64,000 nucleotides of DNA, from NCBI RefSeq assembly GCF_000208745.1, contig NC_030854.1, forward strand, positions 6,693,413 to 6,757,412, in the 5' to 3' direction. Shown piece after piece: positions 33,991 through 47,098 of the stretch (positions are counted from its first letter, which is position 1; every line of letters begins with the position of its first letter). The position numbers were made by a program, and so were the translations under genes. The notes beneath the pieces are model-generated. The model was not told the origin of the DNA. It saw nothing but the letters and a program-made list of their open reading frames with translations, and did not search any database. This DNA comes from Theobroma cacao. Its lineage: Eukaryota > Streptophyta > Magnoliopsida > Malvales > Malvaceae.

Positions 33991-36190
33991 AGAGCCAGAG
34001 GCACGAGTGAATTCAAAATTAAATTTATTTTAAAAAATAATAATAATGTAATTATTACATAGAAAGGTATAAAATAAAAATAAGGAGCATGGCAGTGTAA
34101 AAACTAAAAAGTAGAAGCCTTTGGGAATTGTATAGTAAAATCTCAAACTTTTGCATTTGTTGCACATTTGGGGGCATGACAAGGAAAAACGGCAGAATTC
34201 AATGGGTTTGTCCATAAAAAGAAGAGAATGCATTGAAGCATCCAAATGAGGGGTGGATGTGATGTTTTGTGTTGACCTGTAACCATTTAAAACGCATGCT
34301 CTTTGGGAACATCCGTTACCATTTCACAACTAAACCATCACCACCACGTCTCTCGCATCTAGTCTAGGAATGATTCCATGTGACCAAATTTTTGTCTAAC
34401 TACGTAAGCTTTAAAAGTTTTTTTTTTTTTCAGGGTTTTTTTTTATCATGAATATCAAATATTTTATAGGCAAAATATGTTCTGTTCAAAAAGGATATAA
34501 AGCATTTTTCATCTTCTTTTTCTTTTCTTTGGGAATGATCTCATTACATAAAAAAAAAATTACTCTCTCTTTCTTATAGAATCGATTCACCAATCAACAA
34601 AATAATAAAGAATCATTATTTTTCTTTTTTTTAATATCTTTATTTATTTACTTTTTCAATAAAATCATTAATTATTTTTATCCAATTATTTCATGAAGAT
34701 TATTTCACTATAATTATTTTTACTAAAATACTATAATCTTTGATATAATACAAAATATTTAAGGTCAATTAAAGAAAAAAGTTTATATAAAATAAGAAAT
34801 AAGTTTTTCACTCAAAATTTTCAATTTATGATTTATCCACTAAACAAACTAACCAGTATAACATTATAATGAGAAATAAATAAATAAATAAGGTCAAATA
34901 TTATTTATATATAATTTTTTTAATATTGAAAAAAGTATTTTGGATGTCTTGTATAATTGATGAATGTTGATATCTTTGTAGTGTTATGATAAAAGAATTA
35001 TTGAAGATAGGTTATGATGAAAAAGATTTTTTTATAAGAAGATACGCACAATAGAAAATATACAGTTTATTTAAATAAAAAAATATTAGACTTTTCAATA
35101 AAATATTTTACACAAAAAAAAGTTTTCTTTGAACAAGTTATTTTCTGATTACCAAACCGAACCTAACATGTCAAAATTTGTTGTTATAAAAAAAATATAT
35201 AATATTAGATAAGTAGTTTGGTCTTTGAACAAGATTTGTTATATATTATAACACTATGGACATCAACAATAAAGCATCGATAAAATTCAACATAAAATCA
35301 AGCTATTATCTTAATGAACTTATTAATTATCTATAAACCTCTTGTTAATTTTTTTTTAAAAAAAATGTATATTTGATCTTTCTAAAGTCTAATTAAATCG
35401 CTTCTAATTTAAGTACAAATTTCAAAATAGATTAAGTGCTAGATTAAACAAGTAGAATAAAACTAGGATGAATGATGAGAGATGGATCTTCTCTGATTTA
35501 GACAAAGTGATGCAAGCATGTGAAAAGGTTGGGCGTTATGCAAAGCTAGAATTGGATAGCCATCAAATCTCTCTGGGCTGAGTATGTTCCCACATGCAAA
35601 GGTAACAACAACAAACCACTATGCATAAAAAGTACTCTTCCTTCGCCGAAAGCTAAATGATTAGCAGCCTTAAAGCAGTATCCCCGAAAATATTACTTTT
35701 GACAGCTTAGAGTTGAGTATTGGCATGCAATCAAGGTTAACAAAAAGAGTGAAAATGAGCTACTACTTTAAATTAAATGGAGGAGAAAAAAAGCTTCATT
35801 GTCAATGTGGAAATATAGTGGAGGAAAGCCACATAAATTCTTCTTTCATAGAATCAACAACTTACATAATTTTCACTACTTTACTTAAATTGGAATGTCT
35901 TTTCATAATTATAGTTAAAAAGGAAAAAGCTTACAATTATGCTATGTTTGTTTTTGCATTATTCTTGTTTTTTCCGTCCTAAAAAAAAACATAAGAAAAT
36001 GCGAAACACAACAAAGAAAATATTTTGACATCCCAAACCGACAGTGACCCATAAAACTTGGAAACCAAGCCCCCAAAGTGAATAGAGCAGCAGCCATGAG
36101 CCATTGGAGGGAGAAGTGGCAAAAGATGCAAATACAAAGGAAAAGCAAGGGCTAAGAAACAAAGGCCCTGCCCCTCTTATGCCCAAAAAA
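33991..36190. other. AT-rich intergenic region upstream of SPY
   Basis: About 2.2 kb of AT-rich DNA with homopolymer runs. ORFs here (for example 35,713-35,982 and 35,942-36,186) have no recognisable domain. The last kilobase is presumably SPY promoter; I could not assign specific sites. Confidence 0.45.
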
Positions 36191-36199
36191 AGTTGTAAT

Positions 36200-37485
36200 T
36201 AACGAACATACACCACCAGGGGCTCTCTCGCTCTCTCTCTCTTCGTCTCAGTTTGGGAGAACATCCAACACCCTCAACCCCAACACACCATCTCCCCACC
36301 TCTCTGTCTGAGAAACGAGAGGGTGCCCCCTCTTCAAAGCTCCATTTTTCCTCTTTTCGTTACACCAAGAAAAACACCCGCTTTTCTTAATCTAGAACTT
36401 ACCCTGTTTTCTTTGTTTCTTAAACTTCAACTAACTCAGTCTTATTCTTAAACTACATCCACCTTTACTTTCATCCTACACCCGTCCTACCCTCATCTTT
36501 TTGGGTAGTTTTTGGCATTCGCTATGTTGTGTTAGTTTGGGGCAAAGTTCGGTTGCTTCAGAAGTAAGTGTTAAATTCCCAATCTTTTATCTTGTTTTGG
36601 TTTTCCTTGCTGGGTTTACAAAGTTTCATTTTTTATCCGAAAAACCCTAATTTTTTTTGGTTGATTAAAGTTTCAAGCTTTTCTGGGTTTTAAAGTGCGA
36701 TTGTTAGTTTTGTTTATTTATTAGGGTTTTAAGCTTTTTTGGGTTTTGATCAGTTTGCTAAAATGGAATGCCTACTTGGATCATTTTGCTTTGCTTAGGG
36801 TTTCAATTCGTGTTCTTGAAGTTATTAGAATGATGCGAAGTCATTTTTTCTTTAATGGGTTTTGCTTTGTTGAGTTGGAGGAGCCTTGGTTGAGATTTAG
36901 TTTGGTTTGGCTCATTACTAAGCAAAGTTAAAAACCTTAATTTTCTTTTCCATTTTATTTTAATTGTTTGATCAGATTTTTATCAGCATTGTTTCATGCA
37001 GTCAGAGAAGTGCTATTAATTCTAGTTAAACCTAAAAAAGGTTTAGATTTTCAGCCAAATCGGTTAATTACTTTTGTTTCTGGCACATAGTTCACATGCA
37101 ATCAACTGGTGGATCAAAAGTTTAAAACGTCATTTGTTGTTCGTTATTGGATTGACTTGAGGATATCATGTGGCAAGAAAAGCATTCAAATTGTGCCCTG
37201 AAACCATAACAATAGATTTTGGGTTAAAGTAATCAATTTAGAAGACTCTGATTCATCACTTATAATTTTAAGAAATCTATATTATAGTTAATTGATTAAT
37301 CATGTTTGAAATAATTAGAGACTTGTTTGTGAATTTCAAAACTTGTTCTTGTTATAGTCGTTTGATCAGCTTTAGAGTAAGCTTTATATCACATGACACG
37401 AGAACTACTATACTAACGGTTTGAACTAAAAGATGTTACCTTTTAAGACTAATATATTTTGCTATCTTTGATTTTTTCTGCACAG
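36200..37485 (+). promoter_or_regulatory. SPY 5'UTR exon and leader intron
   Basis: A CT-rich tract (ctctctcgctctctctctctt, about 36,220-36,242) typical of plant 5' leaders begins a probable non-coding exon ending at 36,563. The exon is followed by a GTAAGTG donor at 36,564, and a TTTTTCTGCACAG acceptor ends at 37,485, 26 bases before the SPY start codon. Such leader introns often raise expression. The transcription start is not determined. Confidence 0.65.
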
Positions 37486-37511
37486 AAACTTGAGAATATA
37501 GCTTTACCTAG

Positions 37512-40500
37512 ATGGCCTGGACTGAGAAAGATGTAAATGGGAGAGAGAGGGACCTGATTGTAGAAAATGGTTTCTTAAAAGAACCACAGTCTTCTTCTGG
37601 TCTAAGTATTTCAACAGCTGATGCAACTCCAGCACAGAAGGTGTTTGAAGGGAAGGATGCTCTCTCTTATGCTAACATTCTTCGGTCCAGGAACAAGTTT
37701 GTCGACGCACTTGCCCTATATGACAGTGTCTTGGAGAAAGATAGTGGGAGTGTTGAAGCCCACATTGGAAAAGGGATATGCCTGCAGATGCAGAACATGG
37801 GAAGGCCTGCTTTTGAGAGCTTTGCAGAAGCCATTAGGTTGGATCCTCAGAATGCTTGTGCTCTCACTCACTGCGGTATACTGTACAAAGATGAGGGTCG
37901 TCTGGTAGATGCTGCTGAGGTATTCTCATGAGATTTTTAACCATTAACTGTGTTTGGATCATTGATTAGTGGTTCATTTGTGGGATCTACAATTCGAGTC
38001 TACACATGTTTACTTGTTTTGTTTTACTTTTGCAGTCATATCAAAAAGCTCTGAGAGCAGACCCTTCATACAAACCAGCTGCAGAATGCCTAGCCATTGT
38101 TCTAACTGATCTGGGAACCAGCTTAAAGCTTGCTGGCAATACACAGGAGGGAATTCAGAAGTATTATGAAGCTCTTAAAATAGATCCACACTATGCTGTA
38201 ATTTCATTCTCTCTCATCCTCCATTATTAATCCTTGTCGTCATTTAAATTTTTACATGCAGTCACGGTCTTTCTAATTCACCATTTTCTCAAGCTCTGCT
38301 ATTATATAGTCTTCCTTTTTACATTGAGTTTATATGCTTATGCTAATACCTAATTTATACAGCCTGCATACTATAACCTTGGTGTTGTCTATTCTGAGAT
38401 GATGCAATATGAAACTGCCCTTGGTTGCTATGAGAAGGCTGCACTAGAGAGACCTATGTATGCTGAAGCATATTGCAACATGGGTGTCATTTACAAAAAC
38501 CGTGGTGACTTGGAATCTGCCATTGCCTGTTATGAGAGGTAGTGTGCAGTTAGTTGCTTAAGCTTGTTGCCTGCTAAGCCTCACATGTAGTTGGTGTATT
38601 TGAGCGATGTCTCCATCTCTACTGATGCTCTCTTTTCTTGACTATTTTATTGCCAGGTGTCTAGCTGTGTCGCCTAATTTTGAGATTGCAAAAAATAATA
38701 TGGCTATTGCCTTGACAGATTTGGGAACAAAGGTGCTTTCTCCCCCTCGTTTTAAATAGCATCATCCATTGAGGTTTTTGATTTCCTTTATAGTTTTGTT
38801 CCCAACTTTGTTTCATGACCTTTGGCCTATAGTTTACAGGATGTTTATTTTGTTGAGAATTGACCTTTTCAACACTCGAGGACTCAGGACTTGTGTCCAC
38901 CTGTGTCCTGCTCTTGTACAGTTATTTATATAAGGATTTAGCTCAATTCACAGGAATGGCTCTATGAGTTCCGTGGGAGGCCATTGCTTTTTCTAGAAGA
39001 AAGTTATGTATTGTTATTGTTTTTGCTAATTTTTTCATCATCTATGGTTTGGATAATGACAAGTTGACATTTGGTAGTTGCAGAATATCTGCGTATTACA
39101 TGATAAGATTTTGTTTGATAATAGATTGTTTCTCTATGGTCTAGATTTTTTGAGGTTGCTGTCTTCAACATATGGTGTCAGTGTCTAGCCAGAAGCTTGT
39201 GTTTGTGTCTGGGGATTATAGCTTTTGGTAGAATAATTTTTGTTAATTAGATAGAATGTAAAACCATGTTTTTAGCTTTGTGACCAGCAAGGCATCAGAT
39301 ACATGTAGATGTGCATGAAACTGATTAGAGTTCGGAATGGAGATGCTCATTACATGTTTTTGTTTATGTTGTTTCAAACATATAAGTGTTTGTCTATCTG
39401 TATGCATATTTTTGGATTGGAGAGACTATCTTCAGTGACTTCTTTATTATTTGATATTCTGAGAACCAGAAGCATTTAAACACGGGTCCTATACTTGGAG
39501 ACAACTTTTAAAGGAAAACAGAGGTGCTTTTGTTGAAAATATTTAAATGCTGCCCTTCTATTTATTGATATTTGCATCTTTGATTGTCAAACATAATATT
39601 CTTAACTTATTATTTGCTTGGGACTCAATAGGATTGGTTTGGGAATTGTTTGCAGAATCTTTTATCACATTCCATTCATGGTTTTTAACCAACACTTGCA
39701 TTAGATCAACATGCTTTCTTGCGTTATGGGCAACTCTTATGGACTTATATGTGGAAGTCACTTTGTGCTTTCTTTATTATCAGTAAGTTTGTAGATTTTC
39801 CATCCCTGATTTTGCATTCAGTGATATGTCTGTTCAGGTTAAGTTAGAGGGAGACATCAACCAAGGTGTGGCATATTACAAGAAGGCTTTGTATTATAAT
39901 TGGCACTATGCAGATGCTATGTATAATCTTGGGGTTGCTTATGGTGAAATGCTGAAGTTTGATATGGTAAGTAATTACTTAAGATTTATTTGCTTGGAAG
40001 TGCATAATTTTCTTTGGGAAACTGAATTTCTATTTGTCATTAATGGTGAAAGTTTTATGCATGCATACTTTATAGGTAGTTTCTGTATTGTTTGCATCAG
40101 ATAACAATCTAACCATCAAACTTTTGTTTGTGCAGGCGATTGTTTTCTATGAACTTGCTTTCCATTTCAACCCCCATTGTGCAGAGGCATGCAACAATTT
40201 AGGAGTAATATACAAAGATAGAGACAACCTTGATAAAGCTGTAGAGTGTTATCAGGTAATATTTGATGTTTGTGTAACAATTCAAGCCTTCATTCTCTAT
40301 TGCCTTCCAGGAGCATTGTTGTTTATGATAATATTTTTTTGCAGTTGGCTTTGTCAATCAAACCGAACTTCTCTCAGTCATTGAACAACCTTGGTGTTGT
40401 CTACACAGTTCAGGTTTGAATTGAAATTATATATCTAGCTTAGAGCTGGCAAAAATGATCCAAACCCGGAAAACCCTTTTGACCTTCTTGAACCTGATCC

Positions 40501-43500
40501 AACCCAATTTGATCAGAAAAAGTTAACAACTTGAACCCCGAATGATCTATACTCAACATGACCTGAACCCAGACAATCTGAAAGACCAATTTGAAACGGC
40601 TTGAACTTAAATTGATCTTACTTTAAAAGTCAACAACTTGAACCTTGAAATGATTGGAATGTGAATGAACTAAATCCAAATAACTTTAGTGTCAACCCTA
40701 GATGATTTGAACCTGAAATGACTTGAATTTACTTCAACCCCAAGGTGACCAGACCTGACCCGCCCATTTTTCACCTCTAAATTCTAACTATTAGACATGA
40801 CAATGTCTCAAACAGTGATTGACTACATGCTTACTATTGGCAGGGTAAAATGGATGCTGCTGCTAGCATGATCGAGAAAGCTATCATTGCTAATCCCACA
40901 TATGCAGAAGCATATAATAATTTAGGTTTTGCTCTTGCTTCTTATGTTGTTCCGAAATCTATATGCTAGGGCACCTTGTAATGCACCAACAGTTCCTCGC
41001 TTTCACGGATATACAATCTTGCATCATTTCCTTTGGAAGATAATTTTATTTTTTGTAATTTATTTATAATTTTTATCTCTGCATCCTTTTTGTTCAGGGG
41101 TTCTTTACAGAGATGCTGGCAATATATCCATGGCTATCACAGCTTATGAGCAATGCCTTAAGATAGATCCTGATTCACGTAATGCAGGACAGGTATCATT
41201 ACACGAGTCTTTATGTTGCAGGTTTAGTTACCTTGGAGCATCTTTGGGTTTTCCATGGAAATGCTCTTTTTGATACATTTTTCATTGATGGCACTGGTGT
41301 GATTGATAGAAGATGGTTTTTGTTAGTTTCTGGATGCCTATGCTAGTTCCATACTGGTTTTTCAATTGTCCTTGTTTATTTATTGATTCTTTCTGTTTGT
41401 ATCTTATTTCACAATTTTTGCAGAATCGGCTGCTTGCAATGAATTACATTAATGAAGGAGATGATGATAAACTTTTTGAGGCTCACAGGTTTATTGAACT
41501 CCTATCAACCTAGCTTGCACTTAATGTCAAATTTTTTCTTAGTATCATTTTAACATTTGGTTGGCATTGCAAACTTATAGTTTGTGGCATTTCTGGGAGC
41601 ATCTAAGAATGATCACATCAACTAATTGCAAGTCTATTTATTAGCTGCATCATTACAAATATTTTTCTTGCTATTATTGGATTGCTATCTTTAGTTAGTT
41701 TATTTCTTATTTATAATGCATTTGTCTAAGCCTTCATTTATATAAGTATGAGCTAATACGTAGTGCAAAACTGTTAAATACTGTTAAATATTGAACCATA
41801 TTCTATCAGCCATGCCATAATCCTGCTTTAAGCAATGGCTTTTTAGTGCCATTAGGCCATGTAGCTTCTTTGTGATAATTGTTTGTTTCAGAAATGCACT
41901 TTTGCTTTGGGATGTGTTACTATACTGTTGAAGCATTTTATCTGACGCACTTCTTTCCCATGCAACATACAAATGCATACTTTAAGCCATAATGCCAACA
42001 TTCTTTCTAGTTTCCTTCTTGTTTTCTTCTCCCGACAAGTAAAAAGTATTTTGAAAGACTGAAAGCAGACTTTGATCTATTCTTGGTAAATATATCTATT
42101 TTCTTTTTTTTTTTTTCAAAAAAAGATTACCCAAGAAAAGTAGAAATGAAAACTTTGGGATGGTCAAGAATTTTAGAAAGAAATGGATGATGATAGCAGT
42201 AGCTACATTGAGAATTTTATCCTAAGTGTAGTGATGATATCTCCAATACCCTGCTATGTACACATTAAACAGATGCCAAAAGAAAAGATTTAGATATCCT
42301 TTTTTACTTTCCTTCTCAAAGCTGTGTTTTGATTTATGCCCTGTTTGACAAATTATACATTTCTTGGCTGAATGTTTGACCATTTACATATGAATACAAG
42401 TATTGGCACCTTCTTAAAACTGGTTGAAATTTAAATTTATCTTTTGACAAATCTCAAACTAGCTTTCTGGAGGCTTTCTAAATTGAATTTTTCACACACA
42501 GGGACTGGGGAAGGCGATTTATGAGGTTATATTCACAGTACAATTCATGGGACAACCCAAAAGATCCAGAACGACCTCTTGTGATTGGATATATTTCTCC
42601 AGATTATTTTACTCATTCTGTGTCTTATTTTATTGAAGCCCCTCTTGTTTATCATGACTATGGGAATTACCAGGTGGTCGTTTATTCAGCAGTAGTGAAG
42701 GTACTAATGCTTGGGTATATTTATGTCTATTGCTTGGTGATTTCTTCAGCATCTACCATCTGTAATCTTACAGAAACTAGAATTGTTTGCATATTTAGTT
42801 GAATAAGGCCAATCTTGCTTTGTCTTCCCTTTTGAAGCTCATGGACAATTTTCAGTGATATTTCTATAACAGATGTGGCACAGAGAATGCATTAGGACTG
42901 TTACCACTCTCTTAATTTACCTCTATTTTCACCAGCCATTGAAAGGAATCTCCTTGATTACACCAATGCCAGTTCTCATGGCTGTGCCTAAGCCCTTAAC
43001 TTCGTTACAACTAATTTCTTATGTCTGACGTTTTATCATCTTCATAAACTGTCATCCTCTAAGCAGTACTGTTCTTGTCACTATGTTGTCCTCATCAATA
43101 TTTATTGTGCAAATAATTTGTTCAAAAAGTTAGTGTGATGTATTCAATGTCCACCTACCTGTCTTCCAAAAAAAAAAAAAAAATATGTGTTTAAGTTACT
43201 CAAAAGTCTGGAGCTATGACTTTTGATATTCTATTATTATTACAAACAACTTAGTAAAGGTAATATCTTCTTTTTTTATATGATGGATTGTCTTCTCTCT
43301 GAACTTACATTCTTATGATTTTGCAGGCTGATGCAAAAACTAATAGATTTAGGGAAAAAGTCATGAAAAAGGGTGGGGTATGGAGAGATATATATGGTAT
43401 CGATGAAAAGAAGGTTGCGAGCATGGTTAGAGATGATAAAATTGACATCTTGGTAGAGCTTACTGGTCATACAGCCAACAATAAGTTGGGAACAATGGCA

Positions 43501-45928
43501 TGTCGACCAGCACCTGTTCAGGTATGCTTAAGGTTCCATATTTTTGGTTTTTTTGATCGTTTCATGTTTAAGTTCGTCAATGGAACTAAAAGAATTTTCG
43601 TAATAGAAGAAATCTTTTGGAGTGAAACTTGAGTTGGTCTTTGGGTGTTTGGTTTATGCATGGTGATTTTAATTTTGTGGTATGCATGATTTGTAAACTA
43701 GGTATTTGCTAGATCTTTCTTATTTCTTTCATATTTTATACTGTAGGTGACTTGGATTGGCTATCCCAACACTACTGGTTTGCCTAGCATTGATTATCGA
43801 ATCACTGATCCACTTGCAGATCCTCCTGATACGAAGCAGAAGTACTGTTTTTACTTCAGCTGACTGCATTTTCAGTTAGAATTAGTGTTAGATGAGATAT
43901 GCAAAATGAGTTCTACTTACTTGGACAATAATCGTACCCAATGGCAGGCATGTTGAGGAGTTAGTTCGACTACGAGAATGCTTTCTTTGTTATACCCCTT
44001 CCCCAGAGGCTGGGCCTGTTTCACCAACTCCTGCTCTATCCAATGGCTTCATTACATTTGGTAGCTTCAATAATCTGGCAAAGGTATTGTTTGGGTAACT
44101 ACAACCTAAAGTTATATTTCGTGTTTCTAATTAGTTATAGCATTCATCATAAACCTCTTATTGGAACCTTTCCAGATAACACCCAAGGTCTTGCAAGTTT
44201 GGGCAAGGATATTATGTGCAGTTCCAAACTCTCGTCTTGTGGTAAAATGCAAGCCATTTTGTTGTGACAGTGTTAGGCAGAAATTTCTTACGACACTAGA
44301 GCAGCTGGGTTTAGAATCACTCCGTGTTGATCTTCTCCCTCTAATTCTTCTTAATCATGATCATATGCAAGCTTATTCTCTTATGGACATCAGGTAAAAT
44401 CTAATTGCACACTTTGTGTTATTGGCAATTCTAAGTTCTCAATTTTTTTTCTCTTCTTATCTCTCTTTCCTTGTGGCATAACTATTCCTGTATTGTCCCT
44501 CTCATTTTCTTTACCTTTGTTTCTTCAGCTGTTCTCAGATTTTACTCATTTTCATCTCATCTTGATTTGTCTCTGCTCAAGTTTGAAACCATGAAAACCA
44601 CTTCTTATAAAGCTCTCTGCTTCATAGTATGCTGGACTTTTAACATTAGCCATCAAGGATTTTCTTAATTTGTTGGGAAGCACATAGGGCATAAGGGAAG
44701 TAAAGATAGCAGGTTTGTTAAAATCTGGAATTTGCAGGCCAGTTCAGTCAGTTATGGTAAAGATGTTAAACACTGATCCTGAGGAAAAATGGGTTAAACA
44801 CTGATCCTGAGGAAAAATGGGTTTAGGTCTTTGGCTTTCAAGTGATAGGCTGATAGCTCTGCATAATATGAAGACTTGGATGTTTCTCGATATTCTATTA
44901 AAAATAAGAGCTTTGTACAGACTCTAGATGTGTGACCCATCAATTATTATGAGTCACTAGCAGCTTGCTCTTTTGTTATTAGTTCCACCCTCCTCTCCCC
45001 TTTTGATTGAGTTTACTAAGTGTTTTACTTAGGAAATAAATTCATTTTTTAGTTGGTCCTGGTTTCTATTTGCATCCTTTTTAGATGTTCTAACTTTTGT
45101 TACATATCTTATGTAGTTTGGACACTTTTCCATATGCTGGAACGACGACAACGTGTGAATCTCTATATATGGGAGTTCCATGTGTTACCATGGCTGGATC
45201 GGTACATGCTCATAATGTTGGTGTTAGTCTTCTCAGCAAAGTTGGTAATGAGCTTCACTTTCTCTTGCTATGTCTATTATCTATTTATGTTGTTTTTGTC
45301 TGGCTTATGTTATGTCCTTGGCCTTTTTATTGTTTTTGCTTCTGGTTTTCACTCTGATATACCTAGTATTCAAATTATTGGAACATCCCAGGCAGGACTT
45401 GTCTCGTATTGTTGGTTGAGGATGTTTTTAATTTATTCTTCTGTGGTTTTTATAGCACTGGCTAAATGATGTAGCATGCTGGATATTTGCAATGTAGGTT
45501 TACGACATCTGATAGCCAAAAATGAAGATGAATATGTCCAGTTGGCACTACAACTGGCCTCAGATGTCACTGCTCTCCAGAACCTGAGAATGAGTCTTCG
45601 AGACCTTATGTCTAAATCATCTGTCTGTGATGGAAAGAACTTTATCAGCGGTTTGGAGGCAACATATCGGAACATGTGGCGCAGGTACTGTAAGGGCGAT
45701 GTCCCATCTTTACGGTGTATGGAAATGCTACAAAAAGAAGTTGCTCCTGAAGAGCTAACTATCAAAACCTCTGAAACAGAAAGGATCACAATCTTGAAAA
45801 ACACCTCCACTGGATCAGTCAAGTCTAATGGATTTAATCAGATTCCATTGCCTATGCTGAATCTTACCAGTTGTGAAGAGAATGGGAGTCAATTGAACCA
45901 GACTACAAATTCAGGCAAGTTTAGCTGA
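37512..45928 (+). CDS. SPY: SPINDLY-type protein O-fucosyltransferase
   Basis: Coding exons: 37512-37919, 38036-38197, 38363-38538, 38657-38732, 39838-39966, 40136-40255, 40345-40413, 40844-40925, 41098-41192, 41424-41488, 42502-42700, 43327-43521, 43747-43841, 43948-44083, 44176-44393, 45117-45244, 45498-45928. All phases agree; 2,784 nt gives 927 aa (Arabidopsis SPY is 914). Residues about 50-445 are tandem TPR repeats (for example [30 protein letters not shown]), which bind target proteins. Residues about 480-880 form the GT41 catalytic domain: [77 protein letters not shown]. In Arabidopsis, SPY transfers fucose from GDP-fucose to Ser/Thr of DELLA and other nuclear/cytosolic proteins, lowering gibberellin signalling. 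The start ATG matches the family. No coding defect seen. Confidence 0.96.
40441..40779. mobile_element. hAT-like MITE in SPY intron 7
   Basis: The insert starts TAGAGCTGGCAAAAATG and ends CATTTTTCACCTCTA, an imperfect terminal inverted repeat. Flanks ATCTAGCT and TTCTAACT match at six of eight bases, consistent with an old 8 bp hAT duplication. The interior is rich in 'gacctgaacccg'-type repeats. It carries no ORF and lies wholly inside the intron. Confidence 0.6.
44766..44821. repeat. 28 bp tandem duplication in SPY intron 15
   Basis: The unit TTAAACACTGATCCTGAGGA plus AAAATGGG occurs twice in direct succession with no difference seen, so it is recent. It is far from the splice sites. Confidence 0.9.
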
Positions 45929-47098
45929 CATCTAAATTTTGGTGCATATGTAGTAACACTTTTGGTGGTTTTTTGAACTTGGAAACGAAGTCATTACCTC
46001 CACGGGGGATAATCCCCTGTAAGGTACAACCATTGTGGTCATATTATCCACAGGAATTGAGGTTGGTGGATAACTATAGTTGCAGTCCACCTTAAGTAGG
46101 ATTCCAATTTTTTTTTGGGAGAAAGAATGCCGGCGAATGTTGGTAAAATATGATTTTATTGTGCGCCATACAAAAGAATAGCGGATTGGGAAGAGATGAT
46201 GCTATGAGCTACTGATATAGATACCTGGATTGCTGTCGCATTTTTTCCTCCTGAACTAGAGGAACTGTAGAAATTTAGCCTGGTTTGTATATTATGAGGA
46301 CAGTTTTAATTTTTACCCCTTGAGCATGGCTTGTGTTTTAGTGGTTTTGGTAGTGGCATTGTTGGTTGGCTTGCTGGAAGGTGGTGTTATATATATTTTC
46401 ATGTATTAATGTCGTCCTATAAACTCACAAAATTTGATGAAATAGAACAACCTAATCTTTAGGCATTTATATGGCTTCGCACAGTTAAAGTTGTACTCAA
46501 TTCCATTATGTTTAATGCCTAAAATTGGTATTTTTGAGCTTGAAATGCAATGCCAACTGCACATCCATGATATTTCCCTTCCCTTGTCTTGAAAATTTGC
46601 CTTTGGTACCACCTACAGTTTTGGGGTTGAGGTAAATCAATTCCGACATACTGCTATACAGATGGGGAGTTGTAGTTAACAAGAGCAAGCTAATGATAAT
46701 CGAATTCTTTCCATTTAGGTGGTAACAATACAACGGAGAAAAGCCTCTTTGCTAGTCATACTTGGCAGTTCAATTGGGAACATATCATAAGAAAGAAAGA
46801 CCGAGAGCCTTCTGTAAGACGATGATTATAGGCTACCGGGTACAAGTCCTTAATAAGATTTGATATTCAAAGACAAAGAAGCGGGGGGTGGTGGGGGGGG
46901 GCGCGGGGGCGGCACCAAAATCGATAGAAGATAAGACAAATGTAAAGAGAAGCTCCAAGAAGTGCCGGTGGTTTTACTTCAGCTAAATTAACTCTTAACA
47001 CAATGGATAACAAATTTATGAATGATCCAGTTCCAAAATAGTCAGGGAAAAGAAAAGCTTTCCTAAGCACTAGAATTTTCATCATTGCAGCGCTGGTG
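45929..47098. other. Convergent intergenic region, SPY and cyclophilin 3' ends
   Basis: Both neighbouring genes are transcribed into this 1.17 kb. No gene is seen. It includes the 3'UTRs and a G-rich tract at 46,883-46,912. Possible SPY poly(A) signals are AT-rich stretches near 46,390-46,410; none is canonical enough to call. Confidence 0.5.
46883..46912 (+). other. G-rich tract, potential G-quadruplex
   Basis: The plus strand has G runs of 6, 2, 9, 5 and 2 within 30 bases, separated by single T, C or CGC bases. It stands out against AT-rich surroundings. It could fold into a quadruplex, or partly reflect an assembly or sequencing problem. Confidence 0.6.

Noticed and set aside
35713..36186. 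Genes upstream of SPY
   Set aside because: ORFs of 68-89 codons without domains, overlapping each other on opposite strands, in presumed promoter DNA.
39547..39786. Gene inside SPY intron 4
   Set aside because: A chance open stretch in an AT-rich intron, mirrored by an ORF on the other strand.
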